Source: Microlunatus speluncae (GTDB taxonomy: Bacteria > Actinomycetota > Actinomycetes > Propionibacteriales > Propionibacteriaceae). Taken from it: DNA of 64,000 bases. Positions 9,219-20,755 of this stretch are shown in pieces; positions within the stretch are counted from its first letter, which is position 1, and each line of letters opens with the position of its first letter. The stretch is taken from assembly GCF_009299835.1 (NCBI RefSeq), contig NZ_VKCZ01000014.1, positions 830,119 through 894,118 on the forward strand. The letters run 5' to 3'. A program made the translations under genes and the position numbers. The notes under the pieces are model-generated. The model ran no database searches, was not told the DNA's origin, and saw nothing but the letters and a program-made list of their open reading frames with translations.

Positions 9219-9866
9219 TCATCCCCCGTTCCGCAGCGCCAGGTTGAGCTTCACGACGTTGACCCCCGGCTCGCCGAGAAAGCCGAGGATCCGGCCCTGG
9301 GTGTGCTCCGCGACCAGTCGTTGGACGTCGGCGACCGGGAGATTGCGCTCCCGGGCCACCCGGGCCACCTGGATCTCGGCGTAGGCGGGTGAGATGTACG
9401 GCTCCAGTCCCGACCCGCTGGCCGTCAGGGCGTCCGGCGGCACCGCGGACTCGGGGACGCCGTTGGACTTGGCCACCTCGGCCCGCCGTTCGGCGATCGC
9501 GGCGAGCAGGTCCTCGTCGTTCGGGCCGGCGTTGGATCCGGCGCTGGCCAGGGCGTCGTAGTCGTTGGCCGAGGGTCGCGGCTGGAACCAGCCCTCGCCC
9601 TCGAAGGTCTGCCCGATCAGGGCGGAGCCGACGACCTGGCCGTTGCTCTCGAGCAGCGAGCCGTTTGCCTGGTTCGGCATGGCGAAGCCGATCAGCCAGA
9701 TGGCCACCGGATACGCGATGCCGAGGATGATCGTCAGCACCACGACGGCGCGCAGGCCGGTCCAGAGCTGCCGGACGAAGTTGGGGAAGGAAGTCCCTCC
9801 GGTCCGTTCGCGGAGCGTGCGGGGGATCCGAAGGGGGTCGTCCCCCTTGGCCTGAAGACTTGTCAT
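9219..9866 (-). CDS. kdpC: Potassium-transporting ATPase subunit KdpC
   Basis: A 215-residue subunit with one N-terminal membrane helix (AVVVLTIILGIAYPVAIWLIGFAMP) and an extracytoplasmic domain. Family signatures are GSALIGQTF, WFQPRPSA...YDALASAGSN, GSGLEPYISPAYAEIQVARVA and the C-terminal VNVVKLNLAL. It stabilises the KdpFABC complex and assists high-affinity K+ import. It lies immediately after kdpB (2-bp gap) in the operon. Confidence 0.97.
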   Translation of the reverse strand: MTSLQAKGDDPLRIPRTLRERTGGTSFPNFVRQLWTGLRAVVVLTIILGIAYPVAIWLIGFAMPNQANGSLLESNGQVVGSALIGQTFEGEGWFQPRPSANDYDALASAGSNAGPNDEDLLAAIAERRAEVAKSNGVPESAVPPDALTASGSGLEPYISPAYAEIQVARVARERNLPVADVQRLVAEHTQGRILGFLGEPGVNVVKLNLALRNGG

Positions 9867-9868
9867 GA

Positions 9869-11965
9869 TCAGCCAATTCCTGGGATGAGAGAGACGAGCA
9901 GGTCGATGATCTTGATCCCGATGAACGGCACGATGATGCCGCCCAGGCCGTAGATCAACAGGTTCCGGCGAAGGGTCCGCGACGCGGTGGTCGGCCGGGC
10001 CTTGACTCCGCGCAGCGCCAACGGGATCAGCGCCACGATGATCAGGGCGTTGAAGATCACCGCGGACAGGATCGCCGAGGTCGGCGACGACAGGCCCATG
10101 ATGTTCAGGGTCTGCAGTCCCGGGTACGCGACGGCGAACATCGCCGGAATGATCGCGAAGTATTTCGCGATGTCGTTCGCGATCGAGAACGTGGTCAGCG
10201 CACCACGGGTGATCAGCAACTGCTTGCCGATCTCGACGATGGAGATCAGCTTGGTCGGATCCGAATCCAGATCGACCATGTTGCCGGCCTCCTTGGCCGC
10301 CGAGGTGCCGCTGTTCATGGCCACGCCGACGTCCGCGGCGGCGAGCGCCGGGGCGTCGTTGGTGCCGTCGCCGGTCATCGCGACCATCCGGCCGCCGGCC
10401 TGCTCGGTCTTGATCAACGCCATCTTGTCCTCGGGCGTCGCCTCGGCCAGATAGTCGTCGACCCCGGCCTCGTCGGCGATCGCCTTGGCCGTGCGCGGAT
10501 TGTCGCCGGTGATCATCACCGTCCGGATCCCCATCGCGCGGAGCTGGTCGAACCGCTCCCGCATGCCCGGCTTGACGATGTCCTTGAGGTAGATGACCCC
10601 GAGGATCGTGGCGGTGTTGCCGGTCTTGGTGGCCACCACCAGCGGGGTGCCGCCGACGGTGGAGATGTCCTCGACGATCTCGGCCAGCCCGGGCGGGTTG
10701 GTGCCGGCCCAGGCCAGGATGGCCGAACCCGCGCCCTTACGGATCTGCCGGTCCGTCAGATCGATCCCGGACATCCGGGTCTGCGCGGTGAACTCGACGA
10801 AGCTCGCGCCGCTGGGCAGATCGTTGTCATCGGCACCCTCGCGCAGGGCCAAATCCACGATCGACCGGCCCTCGGGCGTCTGATCGGCCAGGCTGGACCA
10901 GCGGGCGGCGTCCCGCAGCTCGGCCCGGCTGACCCCGGCCAGCGGCCGGAACTCGGCCGCCTGCCGGTTGCCGTAGGTGATCGTGCCGGTCTTGTCCAGC
11001 AGCAGCGTGCTGACGTCGCCGGCCGCCTCGACCGCCCGGCCGGACATGGCCAGCACGTTCGCCTGCACCAGCCGGTCCATCCCGGCGATGCCGATCGCAC
11101 TGAGCAGCGCGCCGATGGTGGTCGGGATCAGGCAGACCAGCAAGGCCACCAGGACACCGACCTGCTGCGGGGCACCGGCGTACGCCGCCATCGGCTGCAG
11201 CGTGGCGACGGCCAGCACGAAGATGATCGTCAGGCTGGACAGCAAGATCGACAACGCGATCTCGTTCGGCGTCTTCCGCCGGGTTGCACCCTCGACCAGG
11301 GCGATCATCTTGTCCAGGAAGGACTCTCCCGGGGCCGCGGTGATCTTGACCACGATCTCGTCGGACAGCACGGTCGTGCCACCGGTGACCGCGGACCGGT
11401 CGCCGCCGGCCTCCCGGATCACCGGGGCGGACTCGCCGGTGATCGCCGACTCGTCCACGCTGGCCACGCCCTCGACGACGTCTCCGTCGCCGGGGATGAT
11501 CTGGCCGGCGCTGACCCGGACCCGGTCGCCCAGCCGGAGCTGGGTGCTCGGCACCTCCTGGACGGCACCGTCGGAACCGATCCGGTGCGCGATGGTGTCG
11601 GACCGGGTGGCCCGGAGCGTGTCGGCCTGGGCCTTGCCCCGGCTCTCGGCGACCGCCTCGGCCAGGTTGCCGAAGATCACCGTCAGCCAGAGCCAGATCG
11701 CGATCCCGACGTTGAACAGGTTCGGCTGCACGATCGCCAGGATCGTGGTGACAACCGATCCGAGCAGCACGATGAACATCACCGGCGACCGGAACATGTG
11801 CCGGGGGTTCAGCTTGCGCAGCGCGTCCGGGAACGCCGCCACCAACTGCCGGCCGAGGCCGAGGTGCTTGACGTTGGTGCGCTTGCTGCGCTTCGCCACC
11901 TCCCGCCCCGGATCCGGTGTCGAGGGATCAGAATCCTCGACCAGTTTCAGTGCAGACTTGTTCAC
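9869..11965 (-). CDS. kdpB: Potassium-transporting P-type ATPase subunit KdpB
   Basis: A 698-residue P-type ATPase that energises K+ import by KdpFABC. The phosphorylated Asp is in LLLDKTGTITYGNRQ, the actuator loop in AITGESAPV, the hinge region in MITGDNPRTAKAIA and the Mg2+ site in AMTGDGTNDAPALAAADVGVAM. The membrane segment VCLIPTTIGALLSAIGIAGMDR is typical of KdpB. The N-terminal tail is Arg/Lys-rich. Its start overlaps the kdpA stop (11962-11965, ATGA), so the two are translationally coupled. Confidence 0.98.
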   Translation of the reverse strand: MNKSALKLVEDSDPSTPDPGREVAKRSKRTNVKHLGLGRQLVAAFPDALRKLNPRHMFRSPVMFIVLLGSVVTTILAIVQPNLFNVGIAIWLWLTVIFGNLAEAVAESRGKAQADTLRATRSDTIAHRIGSDGAVQEVPSTQLRLGDRVRVSAGQIIPGDGDVVEGVASVDESAITGESAPVIREAGGDRSAVTGGTTVLSDEIVVKITAAPGESFLDKMIALVEGATRRKTPNEIALSILLSSLTIIFVLAVATLQPMAAYAGAPQQVGVLVALLVCLIPTTIGALLSAIGIAGMDRLVQANVLAMSGRAVEAAGDVSTLLLDKTGTITYGNRQAAEFRPLAGVSRAELRDAARWSSLADQTPEGRSIVDLALREGADDNDLPSGASFVEFTAQTRMSGIDLTDRQIRKGAGSAILAWAGTNPPGLAEIVEDISTVGGTPLVVATKTGNTATILGVIYLKDIVKPGMRERFDQLRAMGIRTVMITGDNPRTAKAIADEAGVDDYLAEATPEDKMALIKTEQAGGRMVAMTGDGTNDAPALAAADVGVAMNSGTSAAKEAGNMVDLDSDPTKLISIVEIGKQLLITRGALTTFSIANDIAKYFAIIPAMFAVAYPGLQTLNIMGLSSPTSAILSAVIFNALIIVALIPLALRGVKARPTTASRTLRRNLLIYGLGGIIVPFIGIKIIDLLVSLIPGIG

Positions 11966-13623
11966 AGCAGTGCCTCCGCGATGGGACCGAGCGCGAGCGT
12001 CGGGAAGAAGGTGAGACCGGTGACCAGCAAGACCTCGCCGACCAGCAGCCCGATGAAGAGGGGTGTGTGGGTGGGCAGCGTGCCGGATGTCTTCGGGACG
12101 ATGCCGGCCCGGGCGACTGACCCGGCCAGGGCCAGGATCAGCACCATCGGCACGAAGCGGCCGATCAGGATCGCCAGCCCCAGAGTGACCTGGAAGAAGG
12201 TCGAGGTCACGGTGATCCCGGCGAACGCACTGCCGTTGTTGTTGGCGGCGGAGGCGTAGGCGTACACGACTTCTGAGAAGCCGTGGATGCCGGAGTTGGC
12301 CATCGCGTCCGGCGTGTCCGGCAGCGCGATCGCCACCGCGGTGCCGACCAGCACGCAGACCGGCATGATCAACACGTAGAGGGCGACGTACGTCATCTCC
12401 CGGGCGCCGATCTTTTTGCCCAGGAACTCCGGCGTCCGGCCGACCATCAGGCCGGCGATGAAGGTGGCCAGCACCGCCATCACCAGCATGCTGTAGATGC
12501 CCGAGCCGACCCCGCCGGGCGAGACCTCACCGAGCAGCATGTTCAGCAGCACCACGCCGCCACCGGGGGCGGTGAACGAGTCGTGCATGCCGTTGACCGC
12601 CCCGGTCGAGGTGCCGGTGGTGGCGGCGGCGAAGATGCCGGTGGCCCAGACCCCGAACCGGACTTCCTTGCCCTCCATCGCGGCCCCGGCCAGTTGTGGC
12701 GCGGCACCGAGCCGGGACAGCTCGGACCAGACCGTCAGGGCCGTCGCGGTCAGCCAGAGGATCGCCATCGCGGCCAGCACCGCGAGGCCCTGCTTCTGGT
12801 TCTTCAGCATGGTGCCGAGGGTGCGCGGCAGGCAGAACGGGATGACCAGGATCAGGAAGATCTCGAACAGGTTGCTGAACCCGTTCGGGCTCTCGAACGG
12901 ATGCGCGGAGTTGGCGTTGAAGAAGCCGCCACCGTTGGTGCCGAGAAGCTTGATCACCTCCTGGCTGGCCACCGGGCCGCCGGGGATGGTCTGCTGGCCG
13001 CCGGCGACGGTGGTGATCACCAGGTCCGGGGCGAAGTTCTGGATCACGCCCGAAGCGAGCAAGATCACCGCGCCGATCACCGAGATCGGCAGCAGCAGCC
13101 GGTAGCAGATCCGGATCAGATCGACCCAGAAGTTGCCCAGCACGTCGGTCCGCAGCGCCAGGAAGCCGCGGACGACCGCGGCGAAGACGGCGATGCCGGT
13201 GGCGGCGGAGACGAAGTTCTGCACCGCCAGGCCGGCCATCTGTGCGGTGTAGCCGAGTGTCGACTCCCCCGCGTACGACTGCCAGTTGGTGTTGCCGACG
13301 AACGACGCCGCGGTGTTGAACGCCATGTCCCACGGCATCCCCGGCAGGCCGCGGCTGAACGGCAGCGCGCCCTGCCCGACCAAGATCAGGAACAGGATGA
13401 CGAGGCCGGCCAGGGAGAAGCCGATCGTCGCCAGCACGTAGCTGGCCGTGCTCTGCTGGTTGTCCGGGTTCACGCCGAGCAGTCGGTAGGTGACCCGCTC
13501 GGCCCGGCTGTGCCGGGTCGGTGTCAGCACCGCCGCCAGGTAGTCCCCCAGCGGCACATAGCAGAGGGCCAGAAAGCCGATCAGCGCGACGATCGTCAAC
13601 ACCCCGGCAAGATCAGCGGTCAT
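11962..13623 (-). CDS. kdpA: Potassium-transporting ATPase subunit KdpA
   Basis: The 554-residue channel-like K+ binding and translocating subunit, related to the Trk/Ktr superfamily. Four pore-loop-like filters are visible: NTNWQSYAGES, GTNGGGFFNANSAHPFE, TGTSTGAVNGMHDSF and NNNGSAFAGI. The ATG at 13623 (MTADLAGVLTIVAL) is the start because it overlaps the kdpF stop codon (TGATG); the frame stays open much further upstream but runs through kdpF and its leader. Confidence 0.98.
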   Translation of the reverse strand: MTADLAGVLTIVALIGFLALCYVPLGDYLAAVLTPTRHSRAERVTYRLLGVNPDNQQSTASYVLATIGFSLAGLVILFLILVGQGALPFSRGLPGMPWDMAFNTAASFVGNTNWQSYAGESTLGYTAQMAGLAVQNFVSAATGIAVFAAVVRGFLALRTDVLGNFWVDLIRICYRLLLPISVIGAVILLASGVIQNFAPDLVITTVAGGQQTIPGGPVASQEVIKLLGTNGGGFFNANSAHPFESPNGFSNLFEIFLILVIPFCLPRTLGTMLKNQKQGLAVLAAMAILWLTATALTVWSELSRLGAAPQLAGAAMEGKEVRFGVWATGIFAAATTGTSTGAVNGMHDSFTAPGGGVVLLNMLLGEVSPGGVGSGIYSMLVMAVLATFIAGLMVGRTPEFLGKKIGAREMTYVALYVLIMPVCVLVGTAVAIALPDTPDAMANSGIHGFSEVVYAYASAANNNGSAFAGITVTSTFFQVTLGLAILIGRFVPMVLILALAGSVARAGIVPKTSGTLPTHTPLFIGLLVGEVLLVTGLTFFPTLALGPIAEALL

Positions 13624-13712
13624 CAGAAGCGCTCCGGGAAGACCAGCGTGACGACCAGGTAGACGATCAGGCCGGCGACCAGGACGATCAAGCCGGCGGA
13701 TTCGAAGCTCAT
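13623..13712 (-). CDS. kdpF: Small KdpF subunit of the K+-ATPase (29 residues)
   Basis: A 29-codon gene immediately upstream of kdpA, too short for standard ORF calling. It encodes a single hydrophobic helix (LIVLVAGLIVYLVVTLV) and ends in FPERF, the conserved KdpF C-terminus. Its TGA overlaps the kdpA ATG by one base. KdpF is known to stabilise the KdpABC complex in the membrane. Identity rests on position, length, hydrophobicity and the FPERF ending. Confidence 0.92.
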   Translation of the reverse strand: MSFESAGLIVLVAGLIVYLVVTLVFPERF

Positions 13713-13753
13713 GATCGCGATTCAACTCCGGTCGGGGCGACCCGGACTTCGCG

Positions 13754-13790
13754 TTGACGGCGTCCTCATCGATCTTGACGCGTTCTTGAC
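13754..13790. promoter_or_regulatory. Putative KdpE operator upstream of kdpF
   Basis: TTGAC occurs at 13754, 13775 and 13786; the last two are exactly 11 bp apart and the first is 21 bp away. The core CTTGACGCGTTCTTGAC recurs upstream of the DUF4118 gene with one mismatch. It sits about 40-80 bp before the kdpF start, between kdpF and the divergent beta-propeller gene. A KdpE role is inferred from position and OmpR-family spacing. Confidence 0.5.
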
Positions 13791-13853
13791 GGGGCCCGGA
13801 ATCACCCGACGTGACGACCACCCCGGCACGCGTTCGACCGTGATCCTGCCAAG

Positions 13854-15398
13854 ATGCTGCCCATGCGCGAACCAGAGGGACCGCGGGGTCAGGGTGGCTG
13901 GCCAGGCCCGAGCCCCTGGCCGTACCGGCAACCGCCACCCCGGCCGCGCACCCCGGTGTATCTGAACCTGGTGGCGATCGGCCTGATCCTCGTGCTGGTG
14001 ATCACCGGTGTCGTCGTCCTCGCCCGCAGCCTCGGATCACAACTGGGGCGGCTCTCCTCGTTCGAGCGCCCGGCGCCGACCTCGTCGCCGTCGGGGCCCG
14101 CGGTCCCGGACCGGTCCCCGACCGTTCCGTGGCGGATCTCCCCCGACGAGCTCAGACCTGATCTGCCCGGTGCCGAGTTCGTCGGGCCGATCGATGGCGA
14201 CTTCTCCGGTCCCTACGTCACGGCCGTCGATCCCTCGATCACCGATGTCTGGGTCGCCCTGACCGGGGATCCGGATGAGCGCGGAATCGTCGTCCACGGC
14301 ATCGACCCGAACTCGGGCCGGGTGCTGTGGGACCGGCCGATGGAGGGCGCGCTCTGTGCCCGGGAGGCGGATCCGCGCGGCCTGGTGTGCGCCGAGGTGC
14401 TGGACCGCGACCCGGCAAGCGGGACGGGGCGGCAGTGGCGACTGCAGCTGCTCGACCCGCGGACCGGCGAGACCCGGCGCAGCAGCGACGTGGCCGGCTG
14501 GTTCAACGTGCTGCACCGCGCCGGCGACACCGTGATCATCTTGGAGCAACGCGAGCCGGCGCCGCACGCGGTGCTCCGCGGCTTCGATCTCGCGACCCTG
14601 CAACCGCGCTGGCAACTCGATCTTTCGAAGCAGCCCGGTCACGACACGATGTTCAGTGAGAACCGGATCATCGCGCGCAAGGATCCCGATCATGACGACG
14701 TCGTGATGGACCGGCCCCGGCTCCGCGACGTCGGCTATGGAGCATCCGCGGAAGAGACCGGCAACAGCGGGCTGGTGGCCTTGTGGGCCGGGCTCCGGAC
14801 GGCCTTCGTCCAACCGCGCAGCGGAAAGTTGATCATGATGCCGCGCTGCTCCCGGGTGGTGGACGACGGCCGCCGGATCTGGTGCAACGAAGCCGACGGC
14901 GCCGCCTCCTACTCCTATGCCGGCAAGCCGCTCCGCCGCGTCGTCGGTCCTCGGCTGGCCTTCCCCGGCGACGACGGAGACGGCGTCGACCGCAACCGGC
15001 CGGTCTTCCTCGACGAGATCGGAACGCCGATCTCCGTCGACCTCGACACCGGCAAGGTCGGCAAGCCGTACCGGACGCCGGCGGGGTCGGAGCTGCCGAC
15101 GACCATGAGCACCGAGACCGTCGGCGACGCCACCGTGCTCGGCGGTGACGCCGGCACCGCGCTCGTGCATCCCACCGAGGACAAGATCATCTGGCACAGC
15201 CCGTACGCCCGGTTCTCGAGCAGCGCGACCCTGATCAAGAACGAGCTCATGGTCGGGTTCTATCGGCTGGACATCGTCGACTTCCGCACCGGCGAACGGG
15301 TGGCGACCGTCCGACCCGAGGGCCTCTACCAGGTGACGTTCGGCGACCGGCTCGCCGGAGTGGGGCCCGACCTGATCTGCCTCCAGCAGATCAACTGA
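13854..15398 (+). CDS. Membrane-anchored PQQ-like beta-propeller protein
   Basis: A 514-residue protein with a Pro/Arg-rich cytoplasmic N-terminus, one transmembrane helix (about residues 39-60, LVAIGLILVLVITGVVVLA), a Pro/Ser linker, and a large extracytoplasmic domain. The outer domain contains recurring strand motifs such as GRVLWDRPMEG, LATLQPRWQLDL and DKIIWHSPYARF that fit a PQQ/WD-type beta-propeller. No catalytic motif is recognised. An in-frame ATG at 13863 is an equally possible start. It is divergent from kdpF and converges on acnA. Function unknown. Confidence 0.75.
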   Translation: MLPMREPEGPRGQGGWPGPSPWPYRQPPPRPRTPVYLNLVAIGLILVLVITGVVVLARSLGSQLGRLSSFERPAPTSSPSGPAVPDRSPTVPWRISPDELRPDLPGAEFVGPIDGDFSGPYVTAVDPSITDVWVALTGDPDERGIVVHGIDPNSGRVLWDRPMEGALCAREADPRGLVCAEVLDRDPASGTGRQWRLQLLDPRTGETRRSSDVAGWFNVLHRAGDTVIILEQREPAPHAVLRGFDLATLQPRWQLDLSKQPGHDTMFSENRIIARKDPDHDDVVMDRPRLRDVGYGASAEETGNSGLVALWAGLRTAFVQPRSGKLIMMPRCSRVVDDGRRIWCNEADGAASYSYAGKPLRRVVGPRLAFPGDDGDGVDRNRPVFLDEIGTPISVDLDTGKVGKPYRTPAGSELPTTMSTETVGDATVLGGDAGTALVHPTEDKIIWHSPYARFSSSATLIKNELMVGFYRLDIVDFRTGERVATVRPEGLYQVTFGDRLAGVGPDLICLQQIN

Positions 15399-15428
15399 GC
15401 CCCGGCTCCGGCGACCGTCGCGGCGCTG

Positions 15429-18227
<2,799 letters not shown>

Positions 18228-18252
18228 GAACTCTCCGTTGGGGGTCTTGTTG

Positions 18253-18266
18253 TCTTGACGTCAAGA
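18253..18266. promoter_or_regulatory. Perfect palindrome TCTTGACGTCAAGA upstream of acnA
   Basis: A 14-bp uninterrupted palindrome, 26 bp upstream of the acnA start and about 100 bp upstream of the divergent NADH dehydrogenase gene. Its size and symmetry fit a homodimeric repressor site. No regulator gene adjoins it, so the regulator cannot be named from this window. Confidence 0.5.
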
Positions 18267-18367
18267 TATCACTCCCCGGGCGGGGACGGCTCGCTCCCCC
18301 GGGTGGGTGAGGTCGGTCCCGCCGCGGAGGGGATCCGTCGGCGGCCGCACCGGCCGAGGCTGGAGCC

Positions 18368-20755
18368 ATGACAGCATCGCATGCCGTATCCCGGGACCGT
18401 TCCGGCTCCCGCGCCGAGGGCCGGACCGGGCTGGCCCTGATCGTGACCGGCGTCTGGTCGGTCCTGTCGGTCGCCGTCGCCCTGACCTGGCTGATCGGGA
18501 TGACGTTCTCCTTTCCGCTGCTCGATGGTTCCGGCCGGCCCCGGATCGGGCCGGCGGCGATCACCGTCGTCTGTTGGCTGATCATCGGCCTCTCGGTGGC
18601 GGCGGCCGGTGCCGTGTTCTCCGGCTACGGGCTGCGGTCACGGATCACGCCCCGGCCGCTGGCGCTGGTCGGACTGGTCTTCGGACTGATCGCCGCCGGC
18701 AGTCAGGCCGCACTGGTGCCACTGGTGCTGGTCGATCTGGTCGCGACCGGGCAACGTCCCTCCCCCGTCGGCCTGCTCTGGCAACTCGCCGCGGTGGTCG
18801 CGGTGGTCGGTTTCGGCCGGCTGATCGTGCTTGAAGGTCGCCGGGTCCGCGGCCGGTGCGAACGCTGCGGCGGCCGGCACCGGGCGCTGCCGGGCGGCTC
18901 GGCTGCCGACGCTGCCGGCTCGTCCTTGGAGCGACCGGTGCCGACCATGGCCCCAGCGGCAGTCTGCGTCGGTTCCGCGATCGCCCTCGTCGCCGTCTTC
19001 CCCTGGGCGGTGGTCAAGCTCGGCTGGGGTCTCGGCGCCACCCTGCTCGGGGTCACCGCGGCGGAATGGCAGCAGGCCGCGGACCGGACGATCATGTCGG
19101 CCCCGGCCCGGGCACTGTCGGAGCTGGGGATCGACATCACCGTGGTCGCGGCCGCGGTCGGGATGATCTTGGCCGTGGTGCTGCTGGCCCGGCTGCCGCG
19201 CTGGCTGCCCACGCCGTTGCTGGTCGTCCCCTCGGCCCTGGCGGCCGTGCCGCTGGTGGCCTACGGCTTTCCGCTGTTGATCGGCGGGCTGCTCGGCCTC
19301 GGCGGCATCGTCCGGGTGGCCCCCGACCCGGCCCTGCCCGGGCTCGATCTGCCGCTGATCATGATCTTCGGCGGGCTCGCGTTCGCCGGCGTCGGCACGG
19401 CGCTCGCCGTCGGGGCGGTGTCCCTGTTCCGGCGAAGTCGGCCGGTTTGTCGTCCCGGCAGCTTTGCCGCGGTGCCGCGGGTGGCGGTGATCGGTGCCGG
19501 GTTCGCCGGTTTGGCCGCGGTCAAGCAGCTGTCCCGCGCCGGGCTGGAGGTGACCTTGATCGACCAGCGGCCGTACGCGACCTTCCAGCCGCTGCTCTAT
19601 CAGGTCGCGACCGGTGGGTTGAACGCCGGCGACATCACCTACCCGATCCGGAACTTCCTGGCCCGCCGGCCCGGCGTCCGATTCGTCTGCGACCGGGTGA
19701 TCGAGATCGACCATGATCGTTCGGTGATCAACACCGCCGGCGGGCAGCAGCTCGGCTACGACTACGTGATCATCGCCAACGGCGCCACCACGAACCACTT
19801 CGGCATCCCCGGCGCGGCCGAGCACGCGGTCGGCATCTACACCCGCTCCGACGCCCTGCAGGTCCGGGACCGGCTGTTCGGGCTGCTCGAAGACGCCACC
19901 CGCTCCGGCTCGACCGAGCCGACCACCGTGGTGATCGTCGGCGGCGGGGCGACCGGGATCGAGATGGCCGGCAACCTGGCCGAGCTTCGTGATCACGGCC
20001 TGCCCAACTCGTACCCGGAGCTGGACGCCGACCGGGTGAAGATCATCCTGGTCGAGGCCGGCGGGCAACTGCTCGCGCCGTTCGCACCGTCGCTGCAGCG
20101 CTACGGGCTGGCCCAGTTGCGGCGTCGCGGTGTCGACGTCCGGTTGCAGGCGCCGATCGTCGAGATCGGGCCGGACTCGGTCCGGTTCGCCGACGAGACC
20201 GTACTACCGGCGTCGCTGGTGATCTGGACCGCCGGGGTCCGGGGTTCGGACGAAGCCGGCGAGTGGCGGCTGCCCCGGAACCGGGCCGGGCGGATCCTGG
20301 TCGACCGGTCCCTGCAGGTGCCCGGGAAGCCGGAGGTGTTCGCTGTCGGCGACACGGCCGTGATCGGGGCGAACCCGCTGCCGCAACTGGCCCAGCCGGC
20401 GCTGCAGTCGGGCCGGCACGCCGCCCGGCAGATCATCCGGCTGGAGCGGGATCAGCCGACCCGGCCGTTCCGCTATTTCGACAAGGGGATCATGGCCACG
20501 ATCGGCGAGGGTTCCGCGGTGGTCGAGCTGCCGATCGGGCCGAGGATCACCGGCCTGCTGGCCTGGTTCACCTGGCTCGGGATCCACATCGTCTACCTGC
20601 TCGGCGGCCGCAACCGGCTGGTCACCTCGGCCAATCTCGCCGTCCGCTATCTGCGGCCCGGCTCGTTCGGGGTCATCGTCGGCGATCCGGTGCGGCCGGC
20701 TGCGGCCGATCGCCCGGCAGCCACCGCTCCGCCACGGCTGCCAGCAGGCCGATGA
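18368..20755 (+). CDS. Type II NADH dehydrogenase fused to an N-terminal membrane domain
   Basis: One uninterrupted 795-codon frame. Residues 1 to about 365 form several hydrophobic helices (LALIVTGVWSVLSVAVALTWLIGM and others) with a short CxxC motif (CERCGG). From about residue 370 there is a complete NDH-2-like flavoprotein: FAD-binding VAVIGAGFAGLAAVKQL, TFQPLLYQVATGGL, NAD-binding VVIVGGGATGIEMAGNLAEL and FAVGDTAVI. It ends with an amphipathic/hydrophobic segment (GLLAWFTWLGIHIVYLLGG) typical of NDH-2. It would oxidise NADH and reduce quinone. NDH-2 is usually about 400-480 residues, so the N-terminal half is an unusual addition. GGAG precedes the ATG. Confidence 0.85.
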   Translation: MTASHAVSRDRSGSRAEGRTGLALIVTGVWSVLSVAVALTWLIGMTFSFPLLDGSGRPRIGPAAITVVCWLIIGLSVAAAGAVFSGYGLRSRITPRPLALVGLVFGLIAAGSQAALVPLVLVDLVATGQRPSPVGLLWQLAAVVAVVGFGRLIVLEGRRVRGRCERCGGRHRALPGGSAADAAGSSLERPVPTMAPAAVCVGSAIALVAVFPWAVVKLGWGLGATLLGVTAAEWQQAADRTIMSAPARALSELGIDITVVAAAVGMILAVVLLARLPRWLPTPLLVVPSALAAVPLVAYGFPLLIGGLLGLGGIVRVAPDPALPGLDLPLIMIFGGLAFAGVGTALAVGAVSLFRRSRPVCRPGSFAAVPRVAVIGAGFAGLAAVKQLSRAGLEVTLIDQRPYATFQPLLYQVATGGLNAGDITYPIRNFLARRPGVRFVCDRVIEIDHDRSVINTAGGQQLGYDYVIIANGATTNHFGIPGAAEHAVGIYTRSDALQVRDRLFGLLEDATRSGSTEPTTVVIVGGGATGIEMAGNLAELRDHGLPNSYPELDADRVKIILVEAGGQLLAPFAPSLQRYGLAQLRRRGVDVRLQAPIVEIGPDSVRFADETVLPASLVIWTAGVRGSDEAGEWRLPRNRAGRILVDRSLQVPGKPEVFAVGDTAVIGANPLPQLAQPALQSGRHAARQIIRLERDQPTRPFRYFDKGIMATIGEGSAVVELPIGPRITGLLAWFTWLGIHIVYLLGGRNRLVTSANLAVRYLRPGSFGVIVGDPVRPAAADRPAATAPPRLPAGR

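Noticed and set aside
6731..9247. 838-codon plus-strand frame opposite kdpD
   Set aside because: It is low-complexity, with no domain, and antisense to a complete KdpD with all kinase motifs.
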